DNA of 64,000 bases from Hyphomicrobiales bacterium (GCA_900466605.1 UBMU01000006.1:1-64000), one strand, 5' to 3'. Positions 18,950-28,471 are shown, counted from the first letter of the stretch. Notes: generated by a model not told the origin, from the sequence alone. Numbers and translations are program-made.

Positions 18950-19702
18950 TTAGTGGCCACCCGGATGGATCGCGTCGTTGAGGTACATGCAAGTCAGCAC
19001 CGCAAAAACGTAAGCCTGGAGGAAGGCGACGAGGAACTCGAGACCGGTCAGGGCGACCGTCATGATGAGAGGAAGAACGGCACCACCGATACCGACTGCA
19101 CCCAGCGCTCCGAGCGAGGCGACGAAGCCTGCGAACACTTTAAGGGTGATGTGGCCAGCCAGCATGTTGGCGAAAAGACGAACGGAGAGCGAAATCGGAC
19201 GCGACAGGAACGAGATGATTTCGATCGACACGACCAGCGGCAGAAGAATGCCGGGAACCCCCTGCGGGACGAACACATTCAGGAAGTGGAAGCCGTGCTT
19301 ATAGAAGCCGTAGACCAGAACCGTGCCGATGACGAGCAGCGCCAGCGCGAAGGTGACGATGATCTGGCTGGTGATGGTGAAGAAGTAAGGGAACATGCCG
19401 AGCAGGTTTGCGGTCAGCACGAACATGAAGAGTGAGAAGACCAATGGGAAGAACTTCATCCCCTTGGACCCGGCGCCTTCCTTCAGCATGTTGGCGATGA
19501 ACTCGTAGGACATCTCCGCAACAGACTGCGAACGACCCGGCACGATCGCCCGATTCGACGTCGAGAAATACAGGAAGCCAGCGGCAACGGCAGCCGACGC
19601 CACCATGAAGAGCGATGCATTCGTAAACGAGAAATCAATTCCACCGACTTCGATCGGCACAATCTTCTGGATCAGGAACTGATGGGTCGGATCGTTAGAC
19701 AC
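18950..19702 (-). CDS. atpB: ATP synthase F0 subunit a
   Basis: 250-residue proton-channel subunit with five or six transmembrane helices. The essential arginine is in [15 protein letters not shown]; further conserved residues are in [23 protein letters not shown] at the C-terminus. The start is a GTG (19702) giving [12 protein letters not shown], a conserved alphaproteobacterial N-terminus. It is 73 bases downstream of atpI and upstream of atpE. Confidence 0.95.
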   Translation of the reverse strand: MSNDPTHQFLIQKIVPIEVGGIDFSFTNASLFMVASAAVAAGFLYFSTSNRAIVPGRSQSVAEMSYEFIANMLKEGAGSKGMKFFPLVFSLFMFVLTANLLGMFPYFFTITSQIIVTFALALLVIGTVLVYGFYKHGFHFLNVFVPQGVPGILLPLVVSIEIISFLSRPISLSVRLFANMLAGHITLKVFAGFVASLGALGAVGIGGAVLPLIMTVALTGLEFLVAFLQAYVFAVLTCMYLNDAIHPGGH

Positions 19703-19775
19703 CGCTTGTTCTCTCTATCTTTAGCCCGCACGAGACGGGGTTATTGCACTGGATCGAACGCCGGAGCGCCCTGCC

Positions 19776-20120
19776 CTATTTTCCACCATTCTGGCGCTCG
19801 GCAGGATCAGGCTTTGCAACCTTTCCCGCAGCACGCAGAACGTTCAATACGCCGGCACAAAATCCGAGAAGAAGAAGAACAATCAACCCCCAAGGCGCCG
19901 TGCCGACAAAACGGTCGAGGACATAGCCAAGAACGGCACCGACGACGATTGCGGAGATGAATTCGCTCGAAAGCTTCATCGCCTGGGCATAACCTTTACG
20001 GCTCGCCTCGGCGCTGGCTTCGATAGCCTCTTCCTTCCCCGCCTCTACACGCTTGGTTGCGAGCTTCGCTCCCAATTGCGCCCGGCGCTTCTCTAGACTT
20101 TCCTCGCGGTCATCCGCCAT
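19776..20120 (-). CDS. atpI: F0F1 ATP synthase assembly protein AtpI
   Basis: 114 residues: a charged N-terminus (1-50) with a coiled-coil pattern, then two transmembrane helices (about 53-72 and 78-98) with the family motif FISAIVVGAVLGYVLDRFVGTAPWG. AtpI helps assemble the c-ring and influences Mg2+ handling. It is the first gene of the operon, with a good sigma-70-type promoter about 105 bases upstream. Confidence 0.9.
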   Translation of the reverse strand: MADDREESLEKRRAQLGAKLATKRVEAGKEEAIEASAEASRKGYAQAMKLSSEFISAIVVGAVLGYVLDRFVGTAPWGLIVLLLLGFCAGVLNVLRAAGKVAKPDPAERQNGGK

Positions 20121-20225
20121 AGTGCTCTCCTCCTCCAGCCGCTGTCCGCGATCCCGCTACCCCGGTTCTTCCGGACAACGACCCCAAGGTTTGAGAACCT
20201 TTCGGCCCGTTCTGAAGTCGCGCGC

Positions 20226-20254
20226 AACATAGTTTTAGCAAAAAGCATAGTCAA
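20226..20254 (-). promoter_or_regulatory. Promoter of the atpI-B-E-G-F operon
   Basis: On the minus strand, TTGACT (20254-20249), a 17-base spacer and TATGTT (20231-20226) form a near-consensus housekeeping promoter. Transcription would start about 98 bases upstream of atpI. The rest of the 283-base gap between atpI and the SleB gene shows only a short hairpin (GACGCG-AAAT-CGCGTC, 20372-20387). Confidence 0.6.
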
Positions 20255-20403
20255 GGCGTGAGCGGTCGATGTCCAGCCATAAAATAGGCATTAGAAAACA
20301 TACGCTTAGGCCGACCTTGGCGCGCTTGGCCAAAATCGACCGAAAGAATCCGCTTTTGTGTGTGGCGATGAGACGCGAAATCGCGTCAGGATCGGCTTTT
20401 TCC

Positions 20404-21582
20404 TCAGCTCCAGCCGCCGCCATAGGTGCGATAGAAGACGTGAAGGCCGATGCGTCCGACCTTCTCCATCGTCTTCGCCCATTTCGGACGAACGTAGACA
20501 GCATGATAGTGCGTTGCGGAGCCGACCTGTGGAAGCCAGATCTTGCCTGCCGTGACAGCCATCGCAACTTCGCGGGCGATTCTCCAGTGATACTGCGAGT
20601 TAACCCGATCCTTAATGTTATCGCAGGCGAAGGAGAACTGGCACCGGTTGCGCCAATCCTCGTTCTGATAGACCACGCCGCAGATCGTCTTCGGGTAGGC
20701 CGGATTGCGGACGCGATTAAGAATGACCTGGGCGACGGCGGCCTGCCCCTTCACAGTTTCGCCGCGCGCTTCGAAATAGATGCCGGATGCCAGGCACTGC
20801 TGCTCGGCCGCCGAGAATACAGACGGCGACAGAATGCTTGCAGCCCAGGCGTGGTCACGCGGGCCGATCTGCGGCACGAAGCGACCGTCGTCGGCCTTTT
20901 CGGTTAGAATCGAATCGAACGGCGACTGACGGGAATAATCCGGCGCGGCCGGTGCATAGGCCGTCGCTAGTACGTCAGCCTTTGTGTTCGTTACCAGGCC
21001 TGCCAGCATCGGCGAGACGCCTCGATCCGGCTTGGGCGACTGCTTCTTATAGAAGCTGGTCGCGATCTCAATTTCCTTGCCCTTGATCTTCGGTTTTACG
21101 AAGGCCGACTTATCCTTCAAGTCGAAGGTAGGCTGAAAGAGCAGGCGCGTTCTCTGGAGAATAGACCCGGCGGAAAAGTCCTTTGGCGGCTGAACCTTTT
21201 CGACGGCAACGACGCGACCCTTCTTGGCCGGGCGATTGACGCGATCTTCATCCGGCGTCGCCTCGTGTCCCTTGTCCTTCGCCATGAAGGCGACCTTGCG
21301 ACCATCGGGTAGAACCATACCTGCGCCAGCGGCGATCGTGCCCGTCACGACAGGATCAGCAAAGGTCAACTCCGCGTGGTGGATCGAACCCGCTGGCGAA
21401 TTGGTCAAAACCATGCGCCAGTTTTCCCGTCCCTGGTCGAGGCCTGCAAGCAGAGCGGCGAGGTCGGCATGGGACGCCATCGTCGGCGACATCAGCCACC
21501 CGCAGACACCGAAGAGCGCGGGTGAACTCCAGTTTTGAAGCAAGAGGCGCAGCTTGCCACGGGAAGGGCTATATCGACGCAA
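20404..21582 (-). CDS. SleB-type cell wall hydrolase
   Basis: 392 residues. The C-terminal domain (about 265-390) is a SleB/Hydrolase_2 lytic transglycosylase-like domain: AEQQCLASGIYFEARGE holds the catalytic Glu, followed by VAQVILNRVRNPAYPKTICGVVYQ, CQFSFACD and SATHYHAVYVRPKWA. It would cut peptidoglycan. The N-terminal part carries one hydrophobic segment (about 18-35) and a low-complexity, Lys/Pro-rich middle. The likely start is TTG 21582, preceded by GGAG. The upstream region contains a perfect 10-bp inverted repeat (21628-21656). Such hydrolases in rhizobia are often cell-cycle regulated. Confidence 0.85.
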   Translation of the reverse strand: MRRYSPSRGKLRLLLQNWSSPALFGVCGWLMSPTMASHADLAALLAGLDQGRENWRMVLTNSPAGSIHHAELTFADPVVTGTIAAGAGMVLPDGRKVAFMAKDKGHEATPDEDRVNRPAKKGRVVAVEKVQPPKDFSAGSILQRTRLLFQPTFDLKDKSAFVKPKIKGKEIEIATSFYKKQSPKPDRGVSPMLAGLVTNTKADVLATAYAPAAPDYSRQSPFDSILTEKADDGRFVPQIGPRDHAWAASILSPSVFSAAEQQCLASGIYFEARGETVKGQAAVAQVILNRVRNPAYPKTICGVVYQNEDWRNRCQFSFACDNIKDRVNSQYHWRIAREVAMAVTAGKIWLPQVGSATHYHAVYVRPKWAKTMEKVGRIGLHVFYRTYGGGWS

Positions 21583-21627
21583 CGCGAGACTCCGGCATGA
21601 AACGCATGAACATGCCGTTGAAAATGT

Positions 21628-21656
21628 CTCATTAACCTTGATGCTTGGTTAATGAG
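21628..21656. repeat. 10-bp inverted repeat upstream of the SleB gene
   Basis: CTCATTAACC (21628-21637), nine bases, then its exact reverse complement GGTTAATGAG (21647-21656). It lies 46 bases upstream of the SleB start and before the kup terminator. Both arms contain TTAACC/GGTTAA, resembling CtrA half-sites. It may act as an operator or form a 5' UTR hairpin. Confidence 0.6.
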
Positions 21657-21680
21657 GGCGCCTTAAGAATTAGCAGGAGG

Positions 21681-21710
21681 AAAATAAAACCCGGCAGTTG
21701 CCGGGCTTTT
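21681..21710 (-). terminator. Intrinsic terminator after kup
   Basis: CCCGGCA, a two-base loop, TGCCGGG: a 7-bp GC-rich stem flanked by A/T runs. On the minus strand it is followed by TTTTATTTT, about 20 bases past the kup stop codon. Confidence 0.85.
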
Positions 21711-21730
21711 ATGGGAGGGCAGCTGCTTGC

Positions 21731-23629
21731 CTAAATAATGACGTGTGAGCCGAGCTCGACCACGCGGTTTGCCGGCAGGCGGAAGTAGTCCGACGGATTT
21801 GCTGCGGCATTGGCAAGCGCGATATAAAGGCGATCCTGCCAATGGGGCATGCCGGACTTTGCGTCAGGAACCAGCTTGCGGCGGCCAAGATAGAAGGACG
21901 TCGACATGATGTCGAACTTCAGGCCGGTCTTGCGCAATGTCGCCAAAGCCTGCGAGACGTTCTGCGACTCCATAAAGCCGAAGAGCAGTTCGACGCGAGA
22001 GAACCGCTCCGAAATCTGCTCGACCTTATAGCGATCGGCGCTCGAAACACGCGGCTTGTTGATCGTGCGGATCGTCAGGATCACATTCTTGTCGTGCAGC
22101 ACATGATTGTGCTTCAGATTGTGCAGCAGTGCTGCTGGAGCAGATTCCGGATCGCTCGTCAGGAAGATTGCGGTGCCGGCCACCTGGGCCGGCGAATGAT
22201 CGCTTTTACGCTCGATCGAACTGACGAAAGACGCCAGCGGAATATCGGTATGGCGCGTCTTCTCCATCAGGAGGGCACTGCCACGACGCCAGGTCCACAT
22301 GATGATCGTGAACGCAGTTGCGATCAGCACCGGAATGTAACCGCCATCATGGATCTTCAGCAGATTTGCTCCGAGGAAGATCATTTCCAGGCATAGCAGC
22401 GGCGCAAGAGCCAGGGTTGCGACCAGGATCGACCAGTTCCAGCGTGCACGCACGAACTCGAACGCCATGATCGAGGTGACGACCATCGCGCCGGTAACCG
22501 AGATGCCGTAGGCAGTCGCCAGTGCATCAGATGTCTTGAAGCTGATGACAAGGAAGATAACGCCGAAGAAAAGCACCGCGTTAACGGACGGCACGAAGAT
22601 CTGCCCGGTATTCGTCTCCGACGTGAAGAGTACCTCCATACGCGGCAGGAACCCGAGGTTGATAGCCTGGCGAACGAGCGAGAAAGCGCCGGTGATGACC
22701 GCCTGGCTGGCGATGATCGTCGCGGCGGTCGCCAAGATGACGGCCGGCAGCAGTGCCCACTGCGGGAACATCAGATAGAACGGATCGGACATCGCAGAGG
22801 GATTGCCGAGCACCAGAGCGCCCTGCCCCAGATAGTTCAACGTCAGTGCGGGGAAAACCAGCGCAAACCACGCCCACTGGATCGGTCTGCGGCCGAAGTG
22901 GCCAAGGTCGGCATAAAGCGCTTCCGCACCCGTTACAGTCAGGAAGACCGCGCCAAGGACGATGACCCCATAAAATCCTTCATGCAGCAGGAAGCTGATC
23001 GCATAATAGGGATTGAAGGCGGCAAGAATGCCGAAGTCATCGGAGATATGCGAAATGCCAGCCGCGGCCATCACGATGAACCAGAGCGCAGTGATCGGCC
23101 CGAAAAAGCGGGCCATGGTGCCGGTTCCGCGCGATTGCACCGCAAACAGCAAAGCGAGGATGAAGACCGAGATCGGCACGATGTAACTGGTCAAACTGGG
23201 CGCAACGAGTTTCAGACCTTCGACGGCCGACAGCACCGAGAGTGCCGGCGTGATCATCGCGTCGCCAAGGAACAGTGCGGCACCGACGAGCCCCAGCAAC
23301 ATAAGCAGCGCGGTATGGCCGTTGGCGGTTTTCATCAGCAATGCCAGCAGGGAAAGCGTTCCGCCCTCGCCTTCGTTGTCGGCGCGCAGCAAAAAGAGCA
23401 CGTACTTTATGGTGACGATAATGGTCAGAGCCCAGATCATCAGCGAGATCAGGCTGATGACCTCGAAACGAGTGAGGCCGTCGGCCGCTACGGGCTTCAA
23501 GGCTTCGCGGAACGCATAGAGCGGGCTCGTACCGATATCGCCATAGACGACGCCCACGGAGCCGAGCGCAAGATAGAACAACTTGCGCGGCTTCATTTTA
23601 CGTTCGTGTGAATGGCTACCTTCGTGCAT
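21731..23629 (-). CDS. kup: KUP-family potassium transporter
   Basis: 632-residue low-affinity K+/H+ symporter with about 12 transmembrane helices and a soluble C-terminal domain (from about 450). The diagnostic first-helix motif [19 protein letters not shown] is at about 19-37. The N-terminus has a short His-containing tail ([11 protein letters not shown]); a start at the internal Met (MKPRKLF) is possible. It follows corA with an 18-base gap, so the two inner-membrane cation transporters are probably co-transcribed. Confidence 0.94.
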   Translation of the reverse strand: MHEGSHSHERKMKPRKLFYLALGSVGVVYGDIGTSPLYAFREALKPVAADGLTRFEVISLISLMIWALTIIVTIKYVLFLLRADNEGEGGTLSLLALLMKTANGHTALLMLLGLVGAALFLGDAMITPALSVLSAVEGLKLVAPSLTSYIVPISVFILALLFAVQSRGTGTMARFFGPITALWFIVMAAAGISHISDDFGILAAFNPYYAISFLLHEGFYGVIVLGAVFLTVTGAEALYADLGHFGRRPIQWAWFALVFPALTLNYLGQGALVLGNPSAMSDPFYLMFPQWALLPAVILATAATIIASQAVITGAFSLVRQAINLGFLPRMEVLFTSETNTGQIFVPSVNAVLFFGVIFLVISFKTSDALATAYGISVTGAMVVTSIMAFEFVRARWNWSILVATLALAPLLCLEMIFLGANLLKIHDGGYIPVLIATAFTIIMWTWRRGSALLMEKTRHTDIPLASFVSSIERKSDHSPAQVAGTAIFLTSDPESAPAALLHNLKHNHVLHDKNVILTIRTINKPRVSSADRYKVEQISERFSRVELLFGFMESQNVSQALATLRKTGLKFDIMSTSFYLGRRKLVPDAKSGMPHWQDRLYIALANAAANPSDYFRLPANRVVELGSHVII

Positions 23630-23647
23630 GAAATGAAAACAGGCTCT

Positions 23648-24622
23648 TCAGAGCCAGCCTTTCCATCGGAAAAAGAAGAAGGGAATGATGGCGGACAGCA
23701 CCATCAGCCCAATCGAATACGGATACCCGTGGGCAAAGTGCAGTTCCGGCATGAATTCGAAATTCATACCGTAGATGGAGGCGACCAGCGTTGGCGGCAA
23801 GAAGACGACGGACGCGATCGAAAAAATCTTTATGATCGAGTTCTGCTCGATATTGATCAGGCCGAGCGAAGCGTCGAGCAGAAAGGTGATATTGCCGGCG
23901 ATGAAGGAAGCGTGCTCGTTGAGCGATTGTATATCGCGCGAAACGGTCTTGCACAGTTCCTTGGTGTCGCGGTCCTGCTGGACGGCGGGGACTGTGTAGA
24001 AAAACGTCATCAGTCGCGACAGCGACGCGAGGCTGTCACGGACCTTGCTGACGAGGCGGTGATGGCCCGCAATGTCTCTGAGCTTTTCCTCGAGATAGTT
24101 CGACGGCTTACGCACCTTCCTGGCCCGATCGCCAAACACATGCGTCGAAAGAATATCGATACGAGCAACCGAGAGTTCCAGTATTTCCGCGGTCCGATCG
24201 ATCACCGTTTCAAACAGTTTGGCCAGCAGTGCCGCGCCGCTGCGCCACTGCTGCGGAACACGGTGTAACGCGGCAATGAAGAGCGCAAACGATTTCGGTT
24301 GCGCATAACGGATCGTGACCATCCGCTTGCCGGCCAGGATGAACGCAACATCGGTCAGCGTGGGCGCGTCGGTTTCTGCCTTCCAGACGAGGGACGCCGT
24401 CATGAACACGGCGTCGTCGTCGGTATAAAGACGAGCCGATGGCTCGATGTCCTTGAGATCATCCCGTGTCGGAACCTCGATACCGAGCGCTTTCTCGACG
24501 AAGAGCTCCTCTTCGCGTGACGGCTCGACAAGGTCGATCCACACGACATCATCGCGCAGAGCCGCCTGCGACAGATCGCCGACGTCGACCGACTTGCAAT
24601 TGGAACAGTAGGCCGTGATCAC
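23648..24622 (-). CDS. corA: CorA-family Mg2+/Co2+ transporter
   Basis: 324 residues with a GTG start. The large N-terminal cytoplasmic funnel domain ends in two C-terminal transmembrane helices. The selectivity motif YGMNF is at 284-288 (Gly285-Met286-Asn287), followed by the loop motif MPEL and the second helix ending FFFFRWKGWL. CorA homopentamers import Mg2+. It is first in a probable corA-kup transcript. Confidence 0.94.
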   Translation of the reverse strand: MITAYCSNCKSVDVGDLSQAALRDDVVWIDLVEPSREEELFVEKALGIEVPTRDDLKDIEPSARLYTDDDAVFMTASLVWKAETDAPTLTDVAFILAGKRMVTIRYAQPKSFALFIAALHRVPQQWRSGAALLAKLFETVIDRTAEILELSVARIDILSTHVFGDRARKVRKPSNYLEEKLRDIAGHHRLVSKVRDSLASLSRLMTFFYTVPAVQQDRDTKELCKTVSRDIQSLNEHASFIAGNITFLLDASLGLINIEQNSIIKIFSIASVVFLPPTLVASIYGMNFEFMPELHFAHGYPYSIGLMVLSAIIPFFFFRWKGWL

Positions 24623-25019
24623 CGGCTAAACCTCCGGCAGTCCGCGCGTTCTGAGTATAGCGGTCTGTTCATCGAAACCCCTTCCGCGGCGCGCCGGTTG
24701 CAGGAGCGCGCGGGATATAAGTTCCCGATCCGAACGAAAGCGATTGAGGAAAGCTCATATGACTCCTGGCGTATCCGGCCACTGCCGAGATACGCGACGT
24801 GCTCAAACGCATCGCAGTCACCAATCCTTCGACCAAGATAACTCCGAACATGCGTGACCGTCCCAACTGGGTGGCCATCATCGAGCAATCGCAAAGTCGC
24901 CCTCATGGCGACGGCGCGCCATATGACGGAAAGCTGCGAAAGAATCAAGACATCTTACGTGCACTGCGCCCTTTGACCACATTTCCCCCACAATTGGGAG
25001 TCTTGCCGCAGCGAGGCAT
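24623..25019. other. 397-base intergenic region, corA to mrp
   Basis: No convincing gene. The only plausible small ORF is at 24760-24858 on the plus strand (32 codons, with a GAGGAAAG upstream), but its product (MTPGVSGHCRD...) has no recognisable feature. The region must hold the corA promoter and the mrp 3' end. No strong terminator or riboswitch-like fold was seen by eye. Confidence 0.5.
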
Positions 25020-26174
25020 TTACTCGAAAACAATGGCCGGCGCCGCCCTCTGCGGCTGCCCGCCGAGCTGCTGCCAGACCTTCGTCGCGATCTCGCGATA
25101 GATGCCGGCGACGATGCCGTTCGGCTCCGTAGCGACAAGCGGTGTTCCGGCATCGGATGTCTCGCGGATGTTCATCGTCAACGGGACTTCGCCCAGGAAT
25201 GGTACGCCAATGCGTTCGGCTTCCTTGCGCGCCCCGCCATGACCAAAGATATCATAGCGAGTGCCGGTATCGGGCGCGATGAAATAGCTCATGTTCTCAA
25301 CGATGCCGAGAACAGGAACCTCAACCTTCTTGAACATGTTCAAACCCTTGCGGGCATCTATAAGGGCGAGGTCCTGCGGTGTCGAAACGATGACTGCCCC
25401 AGCCAGCGGAACCTGCTGGGCCATCGTCAACTGGGCATCCCCGGTGCCTGGCGGCATGTCGACGACAAGCACGTCGAGTTCGCCCCAGGCAACCTCGCGC
25501 AGCATCTGCATCAGGGCCGATTGGACCATCGGACCGCGCCAGATCATTGCCGTTTCCTCATCAACGAGGAAACCCATCGACATGACCTTGAGCCCGTAGT
25601 TTTCCATCGGATTGATGATACGGCCATCGATCTGTGTGGGGCGACCAGAGATCTTCAGTAGCCGCGGCATCGAGGGTCCGTAGATATCTGCGTCGAGAAT
25701 GCCGACCCGCAGGCCATTTGCCAGGAGACCGAGTGCAAGATTGACGGCGGTCGTGGATTTGCCGACCCCTCCTTTGCCGGAGGCGACGGCGATTATCGCG
25801 TTGATGCCGGGGACGCCGAGCTTGCCCGCACGCTGCTGCTGTTGTGGCGCGTGCGAATGGCCATGATGGTCGTGCCCGCCCTGCGGCTGCGGCCGCGAAA
25901 CCGGCGCTGAGCCGGAGCCAGCCTTCTTGTCGGCCGTCAGCGCGACCAGCGCTCCCTTGACGCCAGGCATCTCCTTGATGACCCGTTCGGCTGCGAGGCG
26001 AAGCGGCTCCAGGTCCTTGGCGCGATCGGCCGGAACGGTGATGGAGAAATAGACCTTGCCGTCGGAAATGAAGACATCGGACACCATGCCGAGTTCGACG
26101 ATATCGTGTTCGAGATCGGGTCCGCGTACGGTCTTCAGCGTTTCGAGAACCTGTTCCTTGGTGACGCCGGTCAT
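25020..26174 (-). CDS. apbC: Mrp/ApbC/NBP35-family P-loop ATPase (Fe-S carrier homologue)
   Basis: 384 residues. An N-terminal MIP18/DUF59 domain (1-80), a His-rich linker HDHHGHSH (101-108), and a C-terminal ParA-like ATPase with deviant Walker A GKGGVGKST (133-141), DADIYGPSMPRLL and DMPPGTGD. Mrp proteins carry Fe-S clusters to target apoproteins. The usual bridging CxxC near the C-terminus is replaced by APDTG (in ENMSYFIAPDTG), and I find no cysteine anywhere in the protein. The cluster-carrier role is therefore doubtful, or a different mode is used. Confidence 0.92.
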   Translation of the reverse strand: MTGVTKEQVLETLKTVRGPDLEHDIVELGMVSDVFISDGKVYFSITVPADRAKDLEPLRLAAERVIKEMPGVKGALVALTADKKAGSGSAPVSRPQPQGGHDHHGHSHAPQQQQRAGKLGVPGINAIIAVASGKGGVGKSTTAVNLALGLLANGLRVGILDADIYGPSMPRLLKISGRPTQIDGRIINPMENYGLKVMSMGFLVDEETAMIWRGPMVQSALMQMLREVAWGELDVLVVDMPPGTGDAQLTMAQQVPLAGAVIVSTPQDLALIDARKGLNMFKKVEVPVLGIVENMSYFIAPDTGTRYDIFGHGGARKEAERIGVPFLGEVPLTMNIRETSDAGTPLVATEPNGIVAGIYREIATKVWQQLGGQPQRAAPAIVFE

Positions 26175-26668
26175 TCAATCCTCACTGCCTATGTTGGCAT
26201 TCTAGATAGAGGAGAGCCGCGCCTTCGCCAAACAAAATCGGCGGATCGCGATGGGAACCGATCAACCGGAGGGCCGTCGCGTCCATCAAGTCCGCCGGGC
26301 TTTCGCCCTGATGGTCGCCACGGCCTTCCAGGATACCGAGGTAAGCCTTGCGAATTAGAGCAAGCGCGCCAAAAGACCAGCGCAAAAAACCAGAGAAAGA
26401 GAAAGTGTCAAGGAATGCCGACGGGAGGTGTCCCAAAAGCAACAACCGCCGCCGACGCCAAGATCAGGCTCGGCGTCGGCTGGCGGTGTGCGGGTCGCGC
26501 CGTTTGTCCGGCGTCGTTACCAGGTCCCCTCTGGACCGCTGCAAATAGAGAAGCAGAAAACGTGCCAGTTGGCAAACATTCGCAGGAGCGGGTGCCGAGC
26601 TGCGACTTGCCACCAGAGGTGCCGTAGATTTAGGCACGGATAACCACCCGGCCCGCAATTTAAGCAAC
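26175..26668. other. 494-base intergenic region, mrp to LuxR
   Basis: No ORF here looks coding; a minus-strand frame at 26182-26445 exists but has no ribosome-binding site and no recognisable product. The notable content is the long imperfect hairpin at 26445-26487. AT content is higher near 26360-26410. Confidence 0.5.
26445..26487. other. Long stem-loop (15 bp, one bulge)
   Basis: ACCGCC-GCCGACGCC (26445-26459), a 12-base loop, then GGCGTCGGC (26472-26480), a bulged T and GGCGGT (26482-26487). The 15-bp GC-rich stem lies about 180 bases downstream of the LuxR-type gene on the minus strand, with no T-run. It may be a 3' stabilising element, a structured RNA or a protein-binding dyad. Confidence 0.5.
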
Positions 26669-27400
26669 TCACTTGATAAGCCCGATCCGCAGTGCTCTCG
26701 CAACGGCCTGAGTGCGGTTGACAGTGTCGAGCTTCTTTGTCGCGCGGTTGAGGTAGTGGTTCACCGTGTGCTCGGACAGAGTAAGGATCTCGGCAATCTC
26801 CACGCTTGTTTTGCCGGCGGCAGTCCAGTTCAGACAGTCTATCTCCCGATCGGTCAAGGTATCCGTGACCCGGTGGTCATAGCTCCGGATCTCCGCCAAC
26901 CTGTCAAAGACATGGATGGATATATAGTGGAGTTCGCGCATTTCCTCGGCGGTGAACACCTCGCGATCGCCTGAAAATGAAACGGCACCGCGACCGCCTG
27001 AGGCCTCGTGAGTCGGAAAATAGGCACAGCGCATCATGCGAAAACGTTCAAAGAGTGCCTTGACGATGCCCGCCTTGCCATCGGGTCGATCGAGCTTTGC
27101 CTGCGACACGTCGTTGAAGAACGGCGTCGTCGAGGTCCGCAGCCGCTTCATGACCGGACTGTTGGAGACAAGTCCTTCGTGGTCATAAGCGGCCAGTAGT
27201 TCTACCGGCCAACTCGAGATGACCGCGCTGCTCTGCAGATCACGTGCGGTCACAGAGGGAAGATTGAAGACCATGAAGGCTCGCGCCCGATAGACTTCCG
27301 TCACTTTCTTCATGAAGCGGAAAATATCGAACTGCGTTTTCAGTCCGGCGATCTCGTTAACGTGGACGTCCACGGAAGATCCTGGCTGCGATGGGTTCAT
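26669..27400 (-). CDS. LuxR-family transcriptional regulator
   Basis: 243 residues. An N-terminal autoinducer-binding-like domain (about 20-165) is followed by a GerE/LuxR helix-turn-helix (about 178-240, LTDREIDCLNWTAAGKTSVEIAEILTLSEHTVNHYL). Judged against TraR, Tyr72 and Pro82 align with Tyr61 and Pro71, but the AHL-contacting Trp57, Asp70 and Trp85 appear as Leu, Ser81 and Phe95. It may be an orphan regulator that does not bind acyl-homoserine lactones (inference). No LuxI synthase gene is in the window. Confidence 0.87.
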   Translation of the reverse strand: MNPSQPGSSVDVHVNEIAGLKTQFDIFRFMKKVTEVYRARAFMVFNLPSVTARDLQSSAVISSWPVELLAAYDHEGLVSNSPVMKRLRTSTTPFFNDVSQAKLDRPDGKAGIVKALFERFRMMRCAYFPTHEASGGRGAVSFSGDREVFTAEEMRELHYISIHVFDRLAEIRSYDHRVTDTLTDREIDCLNWTAAGKTSVEIAEILTLSEHTVNHYLNRATKKLDTVNRTQAVARALRIGLIK

Positions 27401-27595
27401 TTACTTGTTCAACTCAAAAAAGATGGAAGCCTGGTGGACAGCGTCTCGTCCGCGCCGTCGCTGATTTATATCGCCGGTGACGATTTACCAGCTCATACAC
27501 CCCACGACGGGGGATTGACGAGCCCAAATTGTGATGATTCGTCGGAAAATCTCAATACCATGCTTTTGAGGGGCTCCGCAGAGCGCCAGGAGTGG

Positions 27596-28390
27596 TCAGC
27601 GACGCGGGCCGAGACCGATGCGCATGGCTTCCATGATCCGCTGCGCCGTCCCCCGGACAGGATCTGCCCATTCCGAAAGCCGCTCCATGGTGAGCCGATA
27701 AGCCGGGCCGGTTACGGAAATACCGCCGACGAGCGAGAGGTTTTCCGACCAGATGGGCGCAGCAACGCAACGGATGCCGATCTCATGCTCCTCACGGTCG
27801 AATGCGTGACCCTGCTTTCGTATCTCTTCAATCTCGGCAAGGAGCGACTCGGCCGTATGCGTGCTGGCAGTGAACCGATGAAAAGCGATTTCCCCCACCA
27901 ACGCGCCCGCCCGCTCTCTGGGCAGAATGGAAAGGGCCGCCTTGCCGACACCGGTGCAATAGACCGGCGAGGCGTTGCCAATCTGCGAGTACATTCTGAC
28001 GGGCTGCTGTCCTTCGAACTTGTCGAGGTAGATGATGGAGGTGCCGCGCAGGACACCGAGATGAACTGTCTCGCCCGTTAGGTCCTGAAGAGCCTTCAGG
28101 TGAGGCTCGGCAACGAGGCGAAATTCGTTCCGCCCCCAGCTGCGAGAGGCAAGATCCAGCAACCTCAGGCCCGGCAAATAGCGACCATCCTCATCGATCT
28201 CGAGCAGTCCTTCCTGTACGAGATGGCTGAGCTGGCGATGAAGCGTACCACGGGGCTGATCGGCAGCCGCCAGTATGTCCGTGAAGCGCATGGGCCCGTC
28301 GGCGTGGGTCACAACGTCAAGCAGGACCATCAGCTTGCCGAGGGTACCCGTATCGCCCCTTTCGGGCATACTCGCTTTTGCCGCACTCAT
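27596..28390 (-). CDS. IclR-family transcriptional regulator of the galactose cluster
   Basis: 264 residues from ATG 28390. An N-terminal winged helix-turn-helix (about 15-75, LGKLMVLLDVVTHADGPMRFTDILAAADQPRGTLHRQL) and a C-terminal IclR effector domain (about 85-260) with YLDKFEGQQPVRMYSQIGNASPVYCTGVGKA. A long in-frame extension upstream is not coding. It is divergent from the SDR-dgoK-dgoA-lactonase operon with 103 bases between starts, so it probably controls that operon in response to a sugar-acid intermediate. Confidence 0.9.
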   Translation of the reverse strand: MSAAKASMPERGDTGTLGKLMVLLDVVTHADGPMRFTDILAAADQPRGTLHRQLSHLVQEGLLEIDEDGRYLPGLRLLDLASRSWGRNEFRLVAEPHLKALQDLTGETVHLGVLRGTSIIYLDKFEGQQPVRMYSQIGNASPVYCTGVGKAALSILPRERAGALVGEIAFHRFTASTHTAESLLAEIEEIRKQGHAFDREEHEIGIRCVAAPIWSENLSLVGGISVTGPAYRLTMERLSEWADPVRGTAQRIMEAMRIGLGPRR

Positions 28391-28454
28391 CGTTGCCCCA
28401 TACGCCTTGACAGAGGCACCAAGGTAATTCGATAATTCCACATAGTCAAATTGA

Positions 28455-28471
28455 GTTCCATATAATAGAAC
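28455..28471. promoter_or_regulatory. Putative IclR operator over a TATAAT -10 element
   Basis: GTTCCATATAATAGAAC: arms GTTC and GAAC around a consensus TATAAT (28461-28466). A related TGGAATT occurs about 20 bases away on the minus strand (28432-28438), giving two similar half-sites on one DNA face. A repressor bound here would block the promoter of the sugar operon, whose first start is at 28494. Confidence 0.5.

Noticed and set aside
24619..24948. 109-codon minus-strand ORF upstream of corA
   Set aside because: Overlaps the likely corA promoter; product low in recognisable features.
26182..26445. 87-codon minus-strand ORF just upstream of mrp
   Set aside because: No ribosome-binding site, no family features, and it ends close to mrp by chance; kept only as part of the intergenic description.
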